The notes beneath the pieces are model-generated. The model was not told the DNA's origin and made no database searches. It was given only the letters and a program-made list of their open reading frames with translations. From NCBI RefSeq assembly GCF_018271975.1, contig NZ_JAGUCN010000002.1, forward strand, positions 1 through 64,000: 64,000 bases of DNA. The letters are read 5' to 3'. A program made the translations under genes and the position numbers. Position 1 is the first letter of the stretch, and each line of letters begins with the position of its first letter. The DNA is from Carboxylicivirga mesophila (lineage in GTDB: Bacteria > Bacteroidota > Bacteroidia > Bacteroidales > Marinilabiliaceae). Positions 1-8,745 of the stretch are shown here, one piece after another.

Positions 1-35
1 GGTACTGCGTAGAAGTGGGAGAGTAGGTCGCCGCC
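1..35 (+). rRNA. rrf: 5S ribosomal RNA, 3' end (partial)
   Basis: The first bases match the 3' arm of Bacteroidota 5S rRNA: a GGTACTGC segment, then GTGGGAGAGTAGG and a GTCGCCGCC end. The gene starts outside the window, so this is the last piece of an rrn operon read on the plus strand. A rho-independent terminator follows within 15 bases, which supports the 3' end. The exact last base is uncertain by one or two. The 81-317 spacer downstream holds no gene that I can see. Confidence 0.85.
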
Positions 36-47
36 TTTTTTTAGAAG

Positions 48-80
48 AGTCCGATATTCGAATAGAGTATCGGACTTTTT
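48..80 (+). terminator. rho-independent terminator of the rrn operon
   Basis: AGTCCGATA (48-56) pairs perfectly with TATCGGACT (68-76) across an 11-base loop and runs into T5. It directly follows the 5S end. Confidence 0.85.
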
Positions 81-317
81 GCATTGATAGGGGTGCATTA
101 TCAACTCTTGTGATTCTGGTTTTCACTTGACTCACCTCTCTTAAAGTTGCTTTTCAGTCTTGGTACAGGTTCTTATATTAATACTTTAGGAAATTATTTG
201 TACGGTGGATAAATGTTTTTAGTGTGGTTGCATTTGTTCTTTTGCTTAATGTTTAAGAAGTTAATGGCATATTACCTCAAAAAACCTTATTAATTTGCCG
301 AAAAATAAACAAAGAAT

Positions 318-2636
318 ATGAGTCTGAAGAATAAAGTTAGAGGAATAGTATTATTTGGAATTTCAGCCGTGCTGATTCTGAATAGTTGCAACCAAAAGGT
401 TGAGCATTGTTTGCAGGTAGATGATCCTGTTGAGTATGTTAATACTTTGATGGGAACTGATTCTGAATTTGCATTATCAAACGGTAATACCTATCCCGCG
501 GTTGCTACGCCTTGGGGAATGAACTTTTGGACACCCCAAACAAATAAGATGGGTGACGGATGGGGGTATCAATATGATGCTCATAAAATCCGTGGTATTA
601 AGCAGACTCATCAGCCAAGTCCGTGGATCAATGATTATGCGGCCTTCAGCTTAATGGCTGTTACCGGTGAACTTAAATTTAAAGAAGAAGAGCGTCAAAG
701 CTGGTTTTCTCATAAGGCAGAAACTGCTAAACCTCATTATTACCAGGTTTATCTGGCCGATTATGATGTGAATGTTGAAGTGACACCTACCGAGCGTGCA
801 GCTCAATTTAGATTTACCTTTCCGGAGAATGAGTCAAGCTATGTGTTAGTTGATGGTTTCCACCAGGGATCGTATGTGAAGATTATACCTGAAGAAAACA
901 AAGTTATAGGTTATTGTAGGAATAATTCGGGAGGCGTACCCGAAAACTTTCATAACTATTTCGTAATTGAGTTTGATAAAGCCTTTAGTGAAGTTCAAAC
1001 ATGGAATAAAGATGAATTACAGAATTCTGCTGAAGCCGAAGGCTATCATGTAGGAGCTGTGTTAAAGTTTAAAACACAAAAAGGAGAAAAAGTACATGCT
1101 AAGGTGGCGTCTTCTTTTATCAGCTATGAGCAAGCTCAATTGAATCTTAACCGTGAGATTGGTAATGATAGTTTTGATTCAACCAAAGAAAAGGCTCATA
1201 AGGCTTGGGAAACTGAATTAAATAAGATCAAAATTGAAGGAGGAACAATTGATCAACAGCGAATATTCTATTCAACATTGTACCGTGTTCTTCTTTTTCC
1301 TCGCAAATTTTTTGAGTACAATGAAAACAACGAAGTAGTACATTATAGCCCTTATAATGGAGAAGTGCTACCTGGTTATATGTTTACCGATAATGGATTC
1401 TGGGATACTTTCCGTGCAGTATTTCCATTCTTTACCATTATGTACCCTGAGTTGAACAATCAGATAATGGAAGGCCTGGTAAATGCCTATAAAGAAAGCG
1501 GATGGTTGCCTGAATGGGCTAGTCCGGGGCACCGAGGCTGTATGATTGGTTCTAACTCAGCAGTAAATATTGCCGATGCCTACCTTAAAGGAATGCGTGA
1601 TTATGATATTGAAACCTTATACGAGGCCATTCTGAAAAATACTGAATCATACAATGAGGAAATAACATCTGTTGGAAGATTTGGCGCTTCTTATTATAAT
1701 GAACTAGGCTATGTGCCATACAATGTAGGTATTCATGAAAATGCAGCTCGTACGCTTGAATATGCATTTGCCGATTATAATATTTATAAATTAGCTAAAG
1801 CACTTGGCAAGCCACAGGAAGAAATCGATTTGTTTGCAAAAAGGGCGCAAAACTATAGAAACCTGTTTTGCTCAGATAATAACCTGATGAGAGGTAAAAA
1901 TGCCGACGGTACTTTCCAGGAGCCGTTTAGTGCCTTCAAATGGGGTGGTGCGTTTACCGAAGGTAATAGCTGGCACTATACCTGGTCTGTTTTTCACGAT
2001 GTAGAAGGCCTTAAAAACTTAATGGGTGGCAACGAGGCTTTTGTTGGTATGCTCGATAAAGTATTTGATTTACCACCTGTTTTCGATGATTCCTATTATG
2101 GATTCCCAATTCATGAAATCAGAGAGATGCAGATAATGAATATGGGACAATATGCACATGGTAATCAACCTATCCAGCACATGCCATACTTATATACTTA
2201 TGCAGGTCAGCCATGGAAAACACAATACAGAGTGCGTGAAATAATGGATAAACTGTATACGCCTAATCCTGATGGTTATTGTGGCGATGAAGACAATGGC
2301 CAAACCTCAGCCTGGTATGTGTTTAGCGCTATGGGTTTTTACCCGGTTTGTCCAGGAGAAGATATGTACGTGTTTGGAAGTCCGGTTTTCGATAAGGTAA
2401 CCGTACAATTGCCTAATGGTAATGAGTTAGTTATTGCCAGTGATAACAACAGTAAAGAAAATGTATACGTGCAGAATCTGACACTAAATGGTGTTCAGTG
2501 GGATAAAAATTATATTGAGCATGAAGCTCTGCTTAAAGGTGGACTATTAAAGTTTACAATGGGAGCTGACCCAAATACAAAACGCGGTGTCAGTGCAGAT
2601 ACTTATCCGCCATCGATGAGTACAGAAATTGAATAA
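318..2636 (+). CDS. GH92 alpha-1,2-mannosidase, lipoprotein
   Basis: Exo-acting, calcium-dependent inverting alpha-mannosidase of glycoside hydrolase family 92, 772 residues, the usual family length. A type II signal peptide with a lipobox ending LNSC at about residue 23 suggests anchoring to the envelope. Family signatures are clear: TEGNSW with the expected general acid E548, the HE pair at 599-600 that I recall as typical of alpha-1,2-specific members (H584-E585 in BT3990), GNQPIQH at 615-621, and GDEDNGQ with D657 and D659 as base candidates. The spacing E548 to D657 is 109 residues, the same as between the BT3990 catalytic residues E533 and D642 as I remember them. It probably trims mannose from host, yeast or algal glycans. 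It stands alone, not in a visible SusC/SusD polysaccharide utilisation locus, and is closed by a bidirectional terminator. Confidence 0.93.
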   Translation: MSLKNKVRGIVLFGISAVLILNSCNQKVEHCLQVDDPVEYVNTLMGTDSEFALSNGNTYPAVATPWGMNFWTPQTNKMGDGWGYQYDAHKIRGIKQTHQPSPWINDYAAFSLMAVTGELKFKEEERQSWFSHKAETAKPHYYQVYLADYDVNVEVTPTERAAQFRFTFPENESSYVLVDGFHQGSYVKIIPEENKVIGYCRNNSGGVPENFHNYFVIEFDKAFSEVQTWNKDELQNSAEAEGYHVGAVLKFKTQKGEKVHAKVASSFISYEQAQLNLNREIGNDSFDSTKEKAHKAWETELNKIKIEGGTIDQQRIFYSTLYRVLLFPRKFFEYNENNEVVHYSPYNGEVLPGYMFTDNGFWDTFRAVFPFFTIMYPELNNQIMEGLVNAYKESGWLPEWASPGHRGCMIGSNSAVNIADAYLKGMRDYDIETLYEAILKNTESYNEEITSVGRFGASYYNELGYVPYNVGIHENAARTLEYAFADYNIYKLAKALGKPQEEIDLFAKRAQNYRNLFCSDNNLMRGKNADGTFQEPFSAFKWGGAFTEGNSWHYTWSVFHDVEGLKNLMGGNEAFVGMLDKVFDLPPVFDDSYYGFPIHEIREMQIMNMGQYAHGNQPIQHMPYLYTYAGQPWKTQYRVREIMDKLYTPNPDGYCGDEDNGQTSAWYVFSAMGFYPVCPGEDMYVFGSPVFDKVTVQLPNGNELVIASDNNSKENVYVQNLTLNGVQWDKNYIEHEALLKGGLLKFTMGADPNTKRGVSADTYPPSMSTEIE

Positions 2637-2642
2637 TACAAA

Positions 2643-2673
2643 AAACGGCTTGCAAAAATCTTGCAAGCCGTTT
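2643..2673. terminator. bidirectional terminator between GH92 and nitroreductase genes
   Basis: AAACGGCTTGCAA (2643-2655) and TTGCAAGCCGTTT (2661-2673) form a perfect 13-bp stem with a 5-base loop, flanked by A-rich and T-rich ends. It serves the two convergent genes. Confidence 0.85.
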
Positions 2674-2676
2674 CTT

Positions 2677-3306
2677 TTAAATGGTGATGATAATATCATC
2701 CAGCGCTTTTCTGACCTTGGGCAGATGCTGGTATTTATCGTCAGACGATCGAAAACCAACGGCTGCCATCACTACAGACGTCAGGTTTTTTGATGGTAAG
2801 TCAAGAATCTGGTCAAAGGCCTTTTTGTCAAATCCTTCCATAGGACAGGTATCAATGCCTTCAACAGCACAGGTTACCATTAATTGTCCTAGGGCAATAT
2901 AAGCTTGTTTAGCCGCCCAATTAGTAGCTTCTTCCTGACTCATTGCAGCAATACTACCTTTCATCATGGCATCGTATTCAGCCAATGCCTCAACAGGCAC
3001 ATTGCGTACTTCAGAAATCAATTTGATAAAAGCTTCTACATCATCGGATGAAAGATGTGTGTTGGCAGCAAATAACACGAGGTGAGATGCATCAGTTGTT
3101 TGGGGTTGATTCCATGCAGCCTCCTGAAGTTTTTGCCTGATGTCATTATTTTCAATGATAATGATTTTGAATGGCTGGAGGCCAAAAGATGAAGGTGTCA
3201 GGTTCGTAGCTTCCTTTATTAGCTCTAATTGCTCTTTTGATAGTTTTTTATTAACATCAAAATGTTTAGTGGCATATCGCCAGTTCAGTTTTTCTAAAAT
3301 ATTCAT
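2677..3306 (-). CDS. NAD(P)H-dependent nitroreductase family protein
   Basis: Flavin-dependent oxidoreductase of the NfsB/FRase I-like nitroreductase family, 209 residues, a normal length. The N-terminus has the family pattern RYATKHFD, followed by LTPSSFGLQPF, a stretch that usually contacts FMN and the partner subunit. A central AKQAYIALGQLM helix and the C-terminal VGFRSSDDKYQHLPKVRK tail also fit NfsB-type enzymes. The likely form is a cytosolic FMN homodimer reducing quinones, nitro compounds or similar acceptors; the natural substrate cannot be told. It is a single gene, divergent from the sensor kinase and convergent with the GH92 gene. The stop codon lies only 3 bases from the terminator hairpin. 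Confidence 0.88.
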   Translation of the reverse strand: MNILEKLNWRYATKHFDVNKKLSKEQLELIKEATNLTPSSFGLQPFKIIIIENNDIRQKLQEAAWNQPQTTDASHLVLFAANTHLSSDDVEAFIKLISEVRNVPVEALAEYDAMMKGSIAAMSQEEATNWAAKQAYIALGQLMVTCAVEGIDTCPMEGFDKKAFDQILDLPSKNLTSVVMAAVGFRSSDDKYQHLPKVRKALDDIIITI

Positions 3307-3355
3307 ATATTATTGTTTGTTTTTTGCTTTTGAGAAATAACAACGCACCAACACT

Positions 3356-3382
3356 TTTGTTTGGATAGGATGTTTACTTTTG
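3356..3382 (+). promoter_or_regulatory. candidate Bacteroidota promoter for the sensor kinase
   Basis: TACTTTTG (3375-3382) matches the TAnnTTTG -7 element. The nearest TTTG upstream is at 3356-3359, a spacing of 15, shorter than the usual 19-20, so only the -7 element is convincing. The kinase start codon follows 30 bases later. Confidence 0.4.
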
Positions 3383-3412
3383 CTTTCGCCATTTGTTTAA
3401 TTACTTTTATGA

Positions 3413-6400
3413 GTGCATAAAGAATCGCTATTGAGAAATTTTGGGATAACATATGGGCTGTTGCTATTCATACTGCTGTTGCCATTTGCTGCAGAGACTG
3501 GTAAAGCTCAGGTCAGACGCTACACTACCTACAGTTTTTCCATTGACGATGGCCTTTCTCAAAACTCGGTGACTTGCATTCTAAAAGATCAGCGGGGATT
3601 TATATGGTTAGGTACTGAAGATGGTTTAAACAGGTACGACGGTAAAGAAGTAACTACTTTTGTTTCAAAAGGGAGTCCCGAAGAGGGTTTGATAATTAAC
3701 ACAGTTAACAGTCTTATTGAAGATCGGGATAAAGACCTGATTTACATCGGCACAAATGGCGGTGGCTTAAGCGTATTTGATTTAAATACCGAGAAGTTTA
3801 CTCATTATCCATATCGAGATTCGGGAAATAGCATTTCGTCTGGGTTTGTGTATGATTTATTTAAAGACCAAAGCGGGAACATTATAATTGCCACATCATA
3901 CGGTGTCAGTATATTCAATCCAGATACTAAGCAGTTTGATAATTTTGAATCTTCGGAGGCCGAAGATGCAGAGTTTCCGTTTGTGGTTGCTACCTCTGTG
4001 TTTGCGGATGAAAACGGAGTTATTTGGGCCGGCACATATGGACTGGGACTGGTGAAACTGGATGTGGCATCCCGCACTTTTACCCGATATACAAACTCGC
4101 GAAAAGAGCAACGCTATAATAGCAATATTATTGATGAGATACGACCATCTGGAGAGAGTCGTTATTTGTGGTTGGCCACCGATAATGGATTTTATGAATT
4201 TGATAAAGAAACAGGACGGTTTAAATTGCTGTACCTCGAAAATACGAAGGTGAGTGATGCTCTGGTGGATAAGAATGGAGGTATTTGGCTGAGTAGCGGA
4301 TTGGATGGCATCGCCTATGTTTCACCTGATGGTACTATCACCAGTTTAAAGAATGATCCATACGACATTTATTCATTGGAAGAAAATTCCGTACGTTGCT
4401 TATATCTTGATGACAGAGAGCATCTGTGGATTGGAACTAAAAGCAGTGGGTGTATTCACATGGATGTCTCAGGTAATCAGTTTGTCCACTATTACCAAAC
4501 TAAAGACGGAAAGGGAGTTAACGGGAGAACAGTTTTTGCTTTAAGCAAAGATAAGCAGCAGCATGTTTGGGTGGGTACCATGAAAGGCCTTTCGATATGG
4601 GACGCTTCCACGGGTAATATCAGGCCGTATTATTTCTTAGACCACCAAGATGATGTATCCGTATGGGCTTTATATAACGATAATGATGACTTATGGATTG
4701 GGACTTCGCAAGGTCTTTTTAAGCACAATAAGGCTAGCCGCTCAACTAATATTTATAAATACATTGAGGGTGATTCCACATCCCTGTCAGACAATGAAGT
4801 GTTTGCAATAGAAAAGGATGCAGCAGGTAATCTGTGGATCGGTACAGCTTATGGTTTATCAAAGTTTGACCCTTCTGCCGATAAATTTATTCGTTATCAA
4901 TTTGCCAATTATGACGGAGCGCTCACTAATGAAATGATTTGGGATATTTTTTGTGATTCAAAGGAGCGTCTTTGGGTAACAACCCAATATGGTGTGAATA
5001 TTTATAAGCCTGAAACGGATTCATTTACCTACCTTTTTAATACCGAGGCAGATACCTTAGGTCTGAGTAGTTACAATGTAACTTCTGTTTATGAAGATAG
5101 CAGAAATCGTATCTGGTTAACCACCAGTAAAGGAATTAATTTGGTTAATGATAGCCTCCATATTATCAAGCATTATAGCGAAGAGCAGGGTTTAGCCAAT
5201 GACTACACTTATCATTTGTATGAGCATAACAATGAGCTTTGGGTATCGACCAATAAGGGCATTTCTCGCATTAACCTGGAAACAGAGGATGTGATTAGTT
5301 ATGATGTTCAGGATGGATTACAGAGTAATGAGTTTAACCCGGCATCTGAGGTTCTGGATGATGGAAGGATGTTATTCGGAGGTATTAATGGTTTTAATGT
5401 GTTTCATCCTGATAGTATCAGGCAATCAACATTTTCACCAGCTATATATTTTACCTCTCTGGAGTTGTATGATCAGGCATCTCAGGATTTGGATTCGCTC
5501 GCGATAGACCGCCGTGTGGTTCGAAGCTCATTATTGAATTCAGACCAAATTATACTTGATGCCGATCAGCGTTTTTTTACCATAAACTTTACAGCGCTCG
5601 ATTATCAGGCTCCATTGCAAATAGATTACTACTATCGGATGCTGCCTATTTCGCCCGATTGGATTCCTCTTGATGATAAACGAAATCTTACATTTATTGA
5701 CTTAAATATCGGACAATATAAGTTGGAAGTACGTTCCACCAATGCTGAAGGCTATTTCTGTGATAATACCAGAAGTATTGCCATCATCATTCGGCCTCCA
5801 TTGTGGAAAGAGCCATGGTTTGTTGTACTCAGTGTGTTGCTGGCCGTTGTTTTGGTTTATATGGCAGGGCGCCTGTATTATTTGCGTATGAAGCGTGATA
5901 AAGAAGTGCTTGAGAAACGTGTGCACATACGAACTAAAGAAATACAGCTGCAACGTAATATTGCCCACCGCCAGCGCGATGAAATTGCAAGGCAGAAAGA
6001 CGAGCTGGAACATCTGGCCAAGAATCTGGAGGGGATTGTTGATGAGCGTACCATGGAACTCAAACTGGCCAAAGAAGCAGCTGAAGAATCAGACCGCTTA
6101 AAATCAGCATTCCTGTCAAATATGAGCCATGAGATCCGTACCCCAATGAATGCTATTATGGGTTTCTCAGAATTGCTGCTCGATAGTTCATTTAATGAAC
6201 AGGAGAAAAATGATTTCGCACACCTGATACGAACAAATGGCGATAACCTGCTGCATCTTCTAAATGATATTATTGATATTTCAATGATTGAATCGGGGCA
6301 GCTAAAAGTTGTGCTCACACAAATTGATGTGAATGAACTGATAAAAGAAGTATTTGAAACATTTAAGACTTCCAGATTACTGCAGGAGAAGCCAGCCATT

Positions 6401-6787
6401 AAGTATGAGTTGATTTGCGCTGATGAGCCAATAATATTGCAAACTGACGCTTTTCGCCTACGACAGATACTGAATAACCTGATAAGTAATGCGATCAAAT
6501 TCACTAACTCCGGATATATTAAAGTGGCGTTAAAAGAGGAGGGTAATCAGGCGTTATTTAGTGTAGAAGATAGTGGAATTGGTATTAGCCTTGAGCATCA
6601 AACCCGTATATTTGAGCGTTTTTCAAGAATTGATAATACAAATGAGAATTTATATGGTGGGAACGGCTTAGGGCTGACAATCACCAAAAATCTGGTGGAA
6701 ATATTAAAGGGTTCTATAAGCGTTGAATCAGAACTGGGTGTTGGTACCAACTTCTATTTTCAACTACCGCTAACTACACAAAGCTAA
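3413..6787 (+). CDS. two-component sensor histidine kinase with periplasmic reg_prop beta-propellers
   Basis: A 1124-residue sensor kinase. The order is: signal segment (residues 1-32), a long periplasmic part made of repeated propeller blades with W[IL]GT...GL signatures (about 45-660), a Y_Y_Y domain (about 680-795), one membrane helix (about 800-822), a coiled coil (825-895), a HisKA domain with phospho-acceptor H906 in SNMSHEIRTPMN, and a HATPase_c domain with N box NLISNAIKF, G1 DSGIGI and G2 GNGLGLT. Unlike hybrid two-component systems of this phylum it ends after the ATPase domain, with no receiver or AraC-type output. No response regulator is adjacent, so it is an orphan within this window. 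The start is taken as GTG at 3413: the ATG at 3409 opens a 3-codon frame ending TAA, and no in-frame ATG precedes the signal peptide. The 3' end overlaps the convergent lrp gene by 4 bases. The ligand is unknown; glycans are typical for the family. Confidence 0.92.
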   Translation: MHKESLLRNFGITYGLLLFILLLPFAAETGKAQVRRYTTYSFSIDDGLSQNSVTCILKDQRGFIWLGTEDGLNRYDGKEVTTFVSKGSPEEGLIINTVNSLIEDRDKDLIYIGTNGGGLSVFDLNTEKFTHYPYRDSGNSISSGFVYDLFKDQSGNIIIATSYGVSIFNPDTKQFDNFESSEAEDAEFPFVVATSVFADENGVIWAGTYGLGLVKLDVASRTFTRYTNSRKEQRYNSNIIDEIRPSGESRYLWLATDNGFYEFDKETGRFKLLYLENTKVSDALVDKNGGIWLSSGLDGIAYVSPDGTITSLKNDPYDIYSLEENSVRCLYLDDREHLWIGTKSSGCIHMDVSGNQFVHYYQTKDGKGVNGRTVFALSKDKQQHVWVGTMKGLSIWDASTGNIRPYYFLDHQDDVSVWALYNDNDDLWIGTSQGLFKHNKASRSTNIYKYIEGDSTSLSDNEVFAIEKDAAGNLWIGTAYGLSKFDPSADKFIRYQFANYDGALTNEMIWDIFCDSKERLWVTTQYGVNIYKPETDSFTYLFNTEADTLGLSSYNVTSVYEDSRNRIWLTTSKGINLVNDSLHIIKHYSEEQGLANDYTYHLYEHNNELWVSTNKGISRINLETEDVISYDVQDGLQSNEFNPASEVLDDGRMLFGGINGFNVFHPDSIRQSTFSPAIYFTSLELYDQASQDLDSLAIDRRVVRSSLLNSDQIILDADQRFFTINFTALDYQAPLQIDYYYRMLPISPDWIPLDDKRNLTFIDLNIGQYKLEVRSTNAEGYFCDNTRSIAIIIRPPLWKEPWFVVLSVLLAVVLVYMAGRLYYLRMKRDKEVLEKRVHIRTKEIQLQRNIAHRQRDEIARQKDELEHLAKNLEGIVDERTMELKLAKEAAEESDRLKSAFLSNMSHEIRTPMNAIMGFSELLLDSSFNEQEKNDFAHLIRTNGDNLLHLLNDIIDISMIESGQLKVVLTQIDVNELIKEVFETFKTSRLLQEKPAIKYELICADEPIILQTDAFRLRQILNNLISNAIKFTNSGYIKVALKEEGNQALFSVEDSGIGISLEHQTRIFERFSRIDNTNENLYGGNGLGLTITKNLVEILKGSISVESELGVGTNFYFQLPLTTQS

Positions 6788-7272
6788 TCCAGATGTAGCT
6801 CAGTTCCTGATTTAATCTCGCGCATAACAAAAGAGCTCTGAACGTTTCCGACATTATTGACCGACGCCAGCTTATTGTATATGAAGTTGTGATAAGTATC
6901 CATGTTTTTAGTAATGATTTTTAAGATGTAGTCAAACATCCCGGCAATATGCAGGCACTCTATCACTTCGGGAAGCTTGGCAATCTCTTGTTCAAACTCT
7001 CTTATCACATCATGAGAATGCTGCTTTAGCGAAACGTTACATATAGCTACCAGCTCTTTGCCTACCTTCTCTTTATTAACGATGGCCACATATTTTTCTA
7101 TCACCCCCGTTCGTTCAAGTCGTTTGATACGTTCAAAAACAGGTGTGGTTGATAGATTTAGATGATGAGCAAGCTGCTTGGTTGTCATTTTGGCGTTTTG
7201 CTGTAGCAGACTCAGGAGTTTTTTATCAGTTTCATCAAGGTTGATTTTAGAAAAATTTTCTGTTTTGTTCAT
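6784..7272 (-). CDS. Lrp/AsnC family transcriptional regulator
   Basis: 162 residues, the standard Lrp length. An N-terminal winged helix-turn-helix (about 14-65, LLSLLQQNAKMTTKQLAHHL then STTPVFERIKRLE) precedes an alpha/beta RAM effector-binding domain (about 80-150, with IECLHIAGMFDYILKI). Members sense amino acids and bind DNA as dimers to octamers. It is divergently transcribed from a PLP-dependent sulfur-amino-acid enzyme over a 127-base gap holding an AT-rich palindrome, so control of that enzyme, probably in response to methionine or a related amino acid, is a reasonable inference. Its 3' end overlaps the histidine kinase end by 4 bases with no terminator between them. Confidence 0.93.
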   Translation of the reverse strand: MNKTENFSKINLDETDKKLLSLLQQNAKMTTKQLAHHLNLSTTPVFERIKRLERTGVIEKYVAIVNKEKVGKELVAICNVSLKQHSHDVIREFEQEIAKLPEVIECLHIAGMFDYILKIITKNMDTYHNFIYNKLASVNNVGNVQSSFVMREIKSGTELHLD

Positions 7273-7297
7273 ATTGCAGGATTATGAAAGTGTTAAA

Positions 7298-7316
7298 TAT
7301 CTAAAATATATAGATA
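7298..7316. promoter_or_regulatory. candidate Lrp operator
   Basis: TATCTA (7298-7303) and TAGATA (7311-7316) form a perfect inverted repeat around 7 A/T bases, in the divergent gap between lrp and the PLP enzyme gene. AT-rich palindromes of this size are typical Lrp/AsnC sites. The assignment rests on position and symmetry only. Confidence 0.4.
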
Positions 7317-7373
7317 AAATAGAATAATAAACTAATATAATATTCAAGTGTGGCATAAACAACTGCTACTATG

Positions 7374-7381
7374 TAAATTTG
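7374..7381 (+). promoter_or_regulatory. candidate -7 element for the PLP enzyme gene
   Basis: TAAATTTG matches TAnnTTTG and lies 19 bases before the preferred ATG at 7400. No TTTG is seen at the expected -33 distance, which would fit an activator-dependent promoter but is also weak evidence. Confidence 0.3.
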
Positions 7382-7399
7382 TTAAAAAATAATTCGACG

Positions 7400-8674
7400 A
7401 TGAATAAGCAGATGAAGCCAGAGAGTTTGATGATGTCCCATGCATATGATGCCCACGAGCATCAGGGGGCAGTGAAATGCCCTATTTATCAGACATCTAC
7501 CTTTGCATTTAATAATTGTGAAGAGGGGAAGGCCTTTTTTGAACTAGCTTATGGGCTTAGGGAAAAAGAGGAAGGTGAAGAAATGGGGATGATTTATTCT
7601 CGTCTGAATCATCCTAATATGGATATCCTGGAAAAAAGGTTGGCTCTTTGGGATGAGGCTGAAGCTGGTGCATTCTTTTCAAGTGGTATGGCGGCTATTT
7701 CAACAACCATATTGTCTTTCGTGAAGCCAGGTGATGTGTTGCTTTTCTCTTCACCAGTTTATGGAGGCACTGACCATTTTATCCATCATGTACTGCCTCA
7801 GTTTAATATTGGAGTAGTAGGATTTGTAAAAGGCGAAAAGGAAGACGTAATTATTGAACGTGTTGAGAAGGCCTATCCTGGTAAAAAGCCATCCATGGTG
7901 TATGTTGAAACACCAGGTAATCCTACGAACTCAATCATCGACATTGAAATGGTGTCAAGGGTGGCGCGCTATTTTAGCACTGAAGAAAAGAAATGTGTGT
8001 TGGCTGTTGATAATACTTTCTTAGGACCAGTATTCCAGCATCCATTGCAGTTTGGTGCTGACTTGGTTGTATATTCTGCCACTAAGTTTATCGGAGGTCA
8101 CAGCGATGTGATTGCTGGTGCAATTACTGGTGCAGCCGAGTTTGTTGGTCAGGTAAAAGTGATGCGTACTTTCTTCGGAAGTCAGTTGGATCCTAATTCA
8201 AGCTGGTTGTTACAGCGTAGTTTAGAAACTATAAAAGTACGCATGGAAGCACAAGCTAAGAGTGCAAAGGTGATTGCAGAGTACCTGAAAGATCACCCGA
8301 TGGTAGATAAAATCCATTATCTTGGCATGCTCGATGAAGGAAGTGATATGAAGAAAGTGTTTGATAAACAGTGTTTATCCGCAGGTTCTATGATAGCTTT
8401 TGACATTGTTGGTGGCGAAAAAGAAGCATTTATCTTTCTTAATAACCTTAAGTTGTTTAAATTAGCAGTAAGCTTGGGTTCAACAGAAAGTTTAGCTGAA
8501 CACCCCGCTACCATGACACATGTTGATGTGTCGCCGGAAGATCGTGTGAAACTTGGTATTTCACCATCTTTAGTAAGATTAAGTATTGGACTTGAAGATC
8601 CGCAGGATCTGATAGAACAAATAAGAAATGCCTTCGAAGTGGTTACGAAGGCTAATAGTTCGGCCATCTGTTAG
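7400..8674 (+). CDS. PLP-dependent Cys/Met metabolism enzyme (methionine gamma-lyase or cystathionine gamma-synthase-like)
   Basis: Fold-type I PLP enzyme of the trans-sulfuration family, 424 residues from the ATG at 7400; an upstream TTG at 7379 would add 7 residues and is less likely. The PLP lysine is K229 in SATKFIGGHSD. Other family marks are YSRLNHPN, the FSSGMAAI cofactor-binding loop, YVETPGNPTN, DNTFLGP, and the C-terminal SLGSTESLAEHPATMTH plus VRLSIGLEDPQDL. Reactions in the family include cleavage of methionine, cystathionine or homocysteine. The exact substrate is undecided; an insertion after FELAYG (KEEEGEEMG) and the divergent Lrp gene lean to an inducible methionine gamma-lyase-like catabolic enzyme. 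It is monocistronic, closed by a strong terminator. Confidence 0.85.
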   Translation: MNKQMKPESLMMSHAYDAHEHQGAVKCPIYQTSTFAFNNCEEGKAFFELAYGLREKEEGEEMGMIYSRLNHPNMDILEKRLALWDEAEAGAFFSSGMAAISTTILSFVKPGDVLLFSSPVYGGTDHFIHHVLPQFNIGVVGFVKGEKEDVIIERVEKAYPGKKPSMVYVETPGNPTNSIIDIEMVSRVARYFSTEEKKCVLAVDNTFLGPVFQHPLQFGADLVVYSATKFIGGHSDVIAGAITGAAEFVGQVKVMRTFFGSQLDPNSSWLLQRSLETIKVRMEAQAKSAKVIAEYLKDHPMVDKIHYLGMLDEGSDMKKVFDKQCLSAGSMIAFDIVGGEKEAFIFLNNLKLFKLAVSLGSTESLAEHPATMTHVDVSPEDRVKLGISPSLVRLSIGLEDPQDLIEQIRNAFEVVTKANSSAIC

Positions 8675-8715
8675 GCATTTGGCTTGAATTTGGTTTTTAT
8701 GGTTAATGTTTTGCT

Positions 8716-8745
8716 AAGCCGTCCTGTGGTGGGACGGCTTTTTTA
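8716..8745 (+). terminator. rho-independent terminator
   Basis: AAGCCGTCC (8716-8724) pairs with GGACGGCTT (8732-8740) and is followed by a T run. It ends the PLP enzyme transcript. Confidence 0.85.

Noticed and set aside
2160-2180. GNQPIQH in the GH92 protein, where a GNEP-type motif was expected, as a lost catalytic acid.
   Set aside because: Spacing from the GDEDNGQ base motif (109 residues) puts the general acid at E548 in TEGNSW, which is intact. The HE pair at 599-600 is also present, and GNQPIQH seems normal for the family.
5878-6504. 208-codon minus-strand frame inside the sensor kinase gene.
   Set aside because: It is antisense to the conserved coiled-coil, HisKA and ATPase domains, and its serine/arginine-rich composition is typical of a shadow frame.
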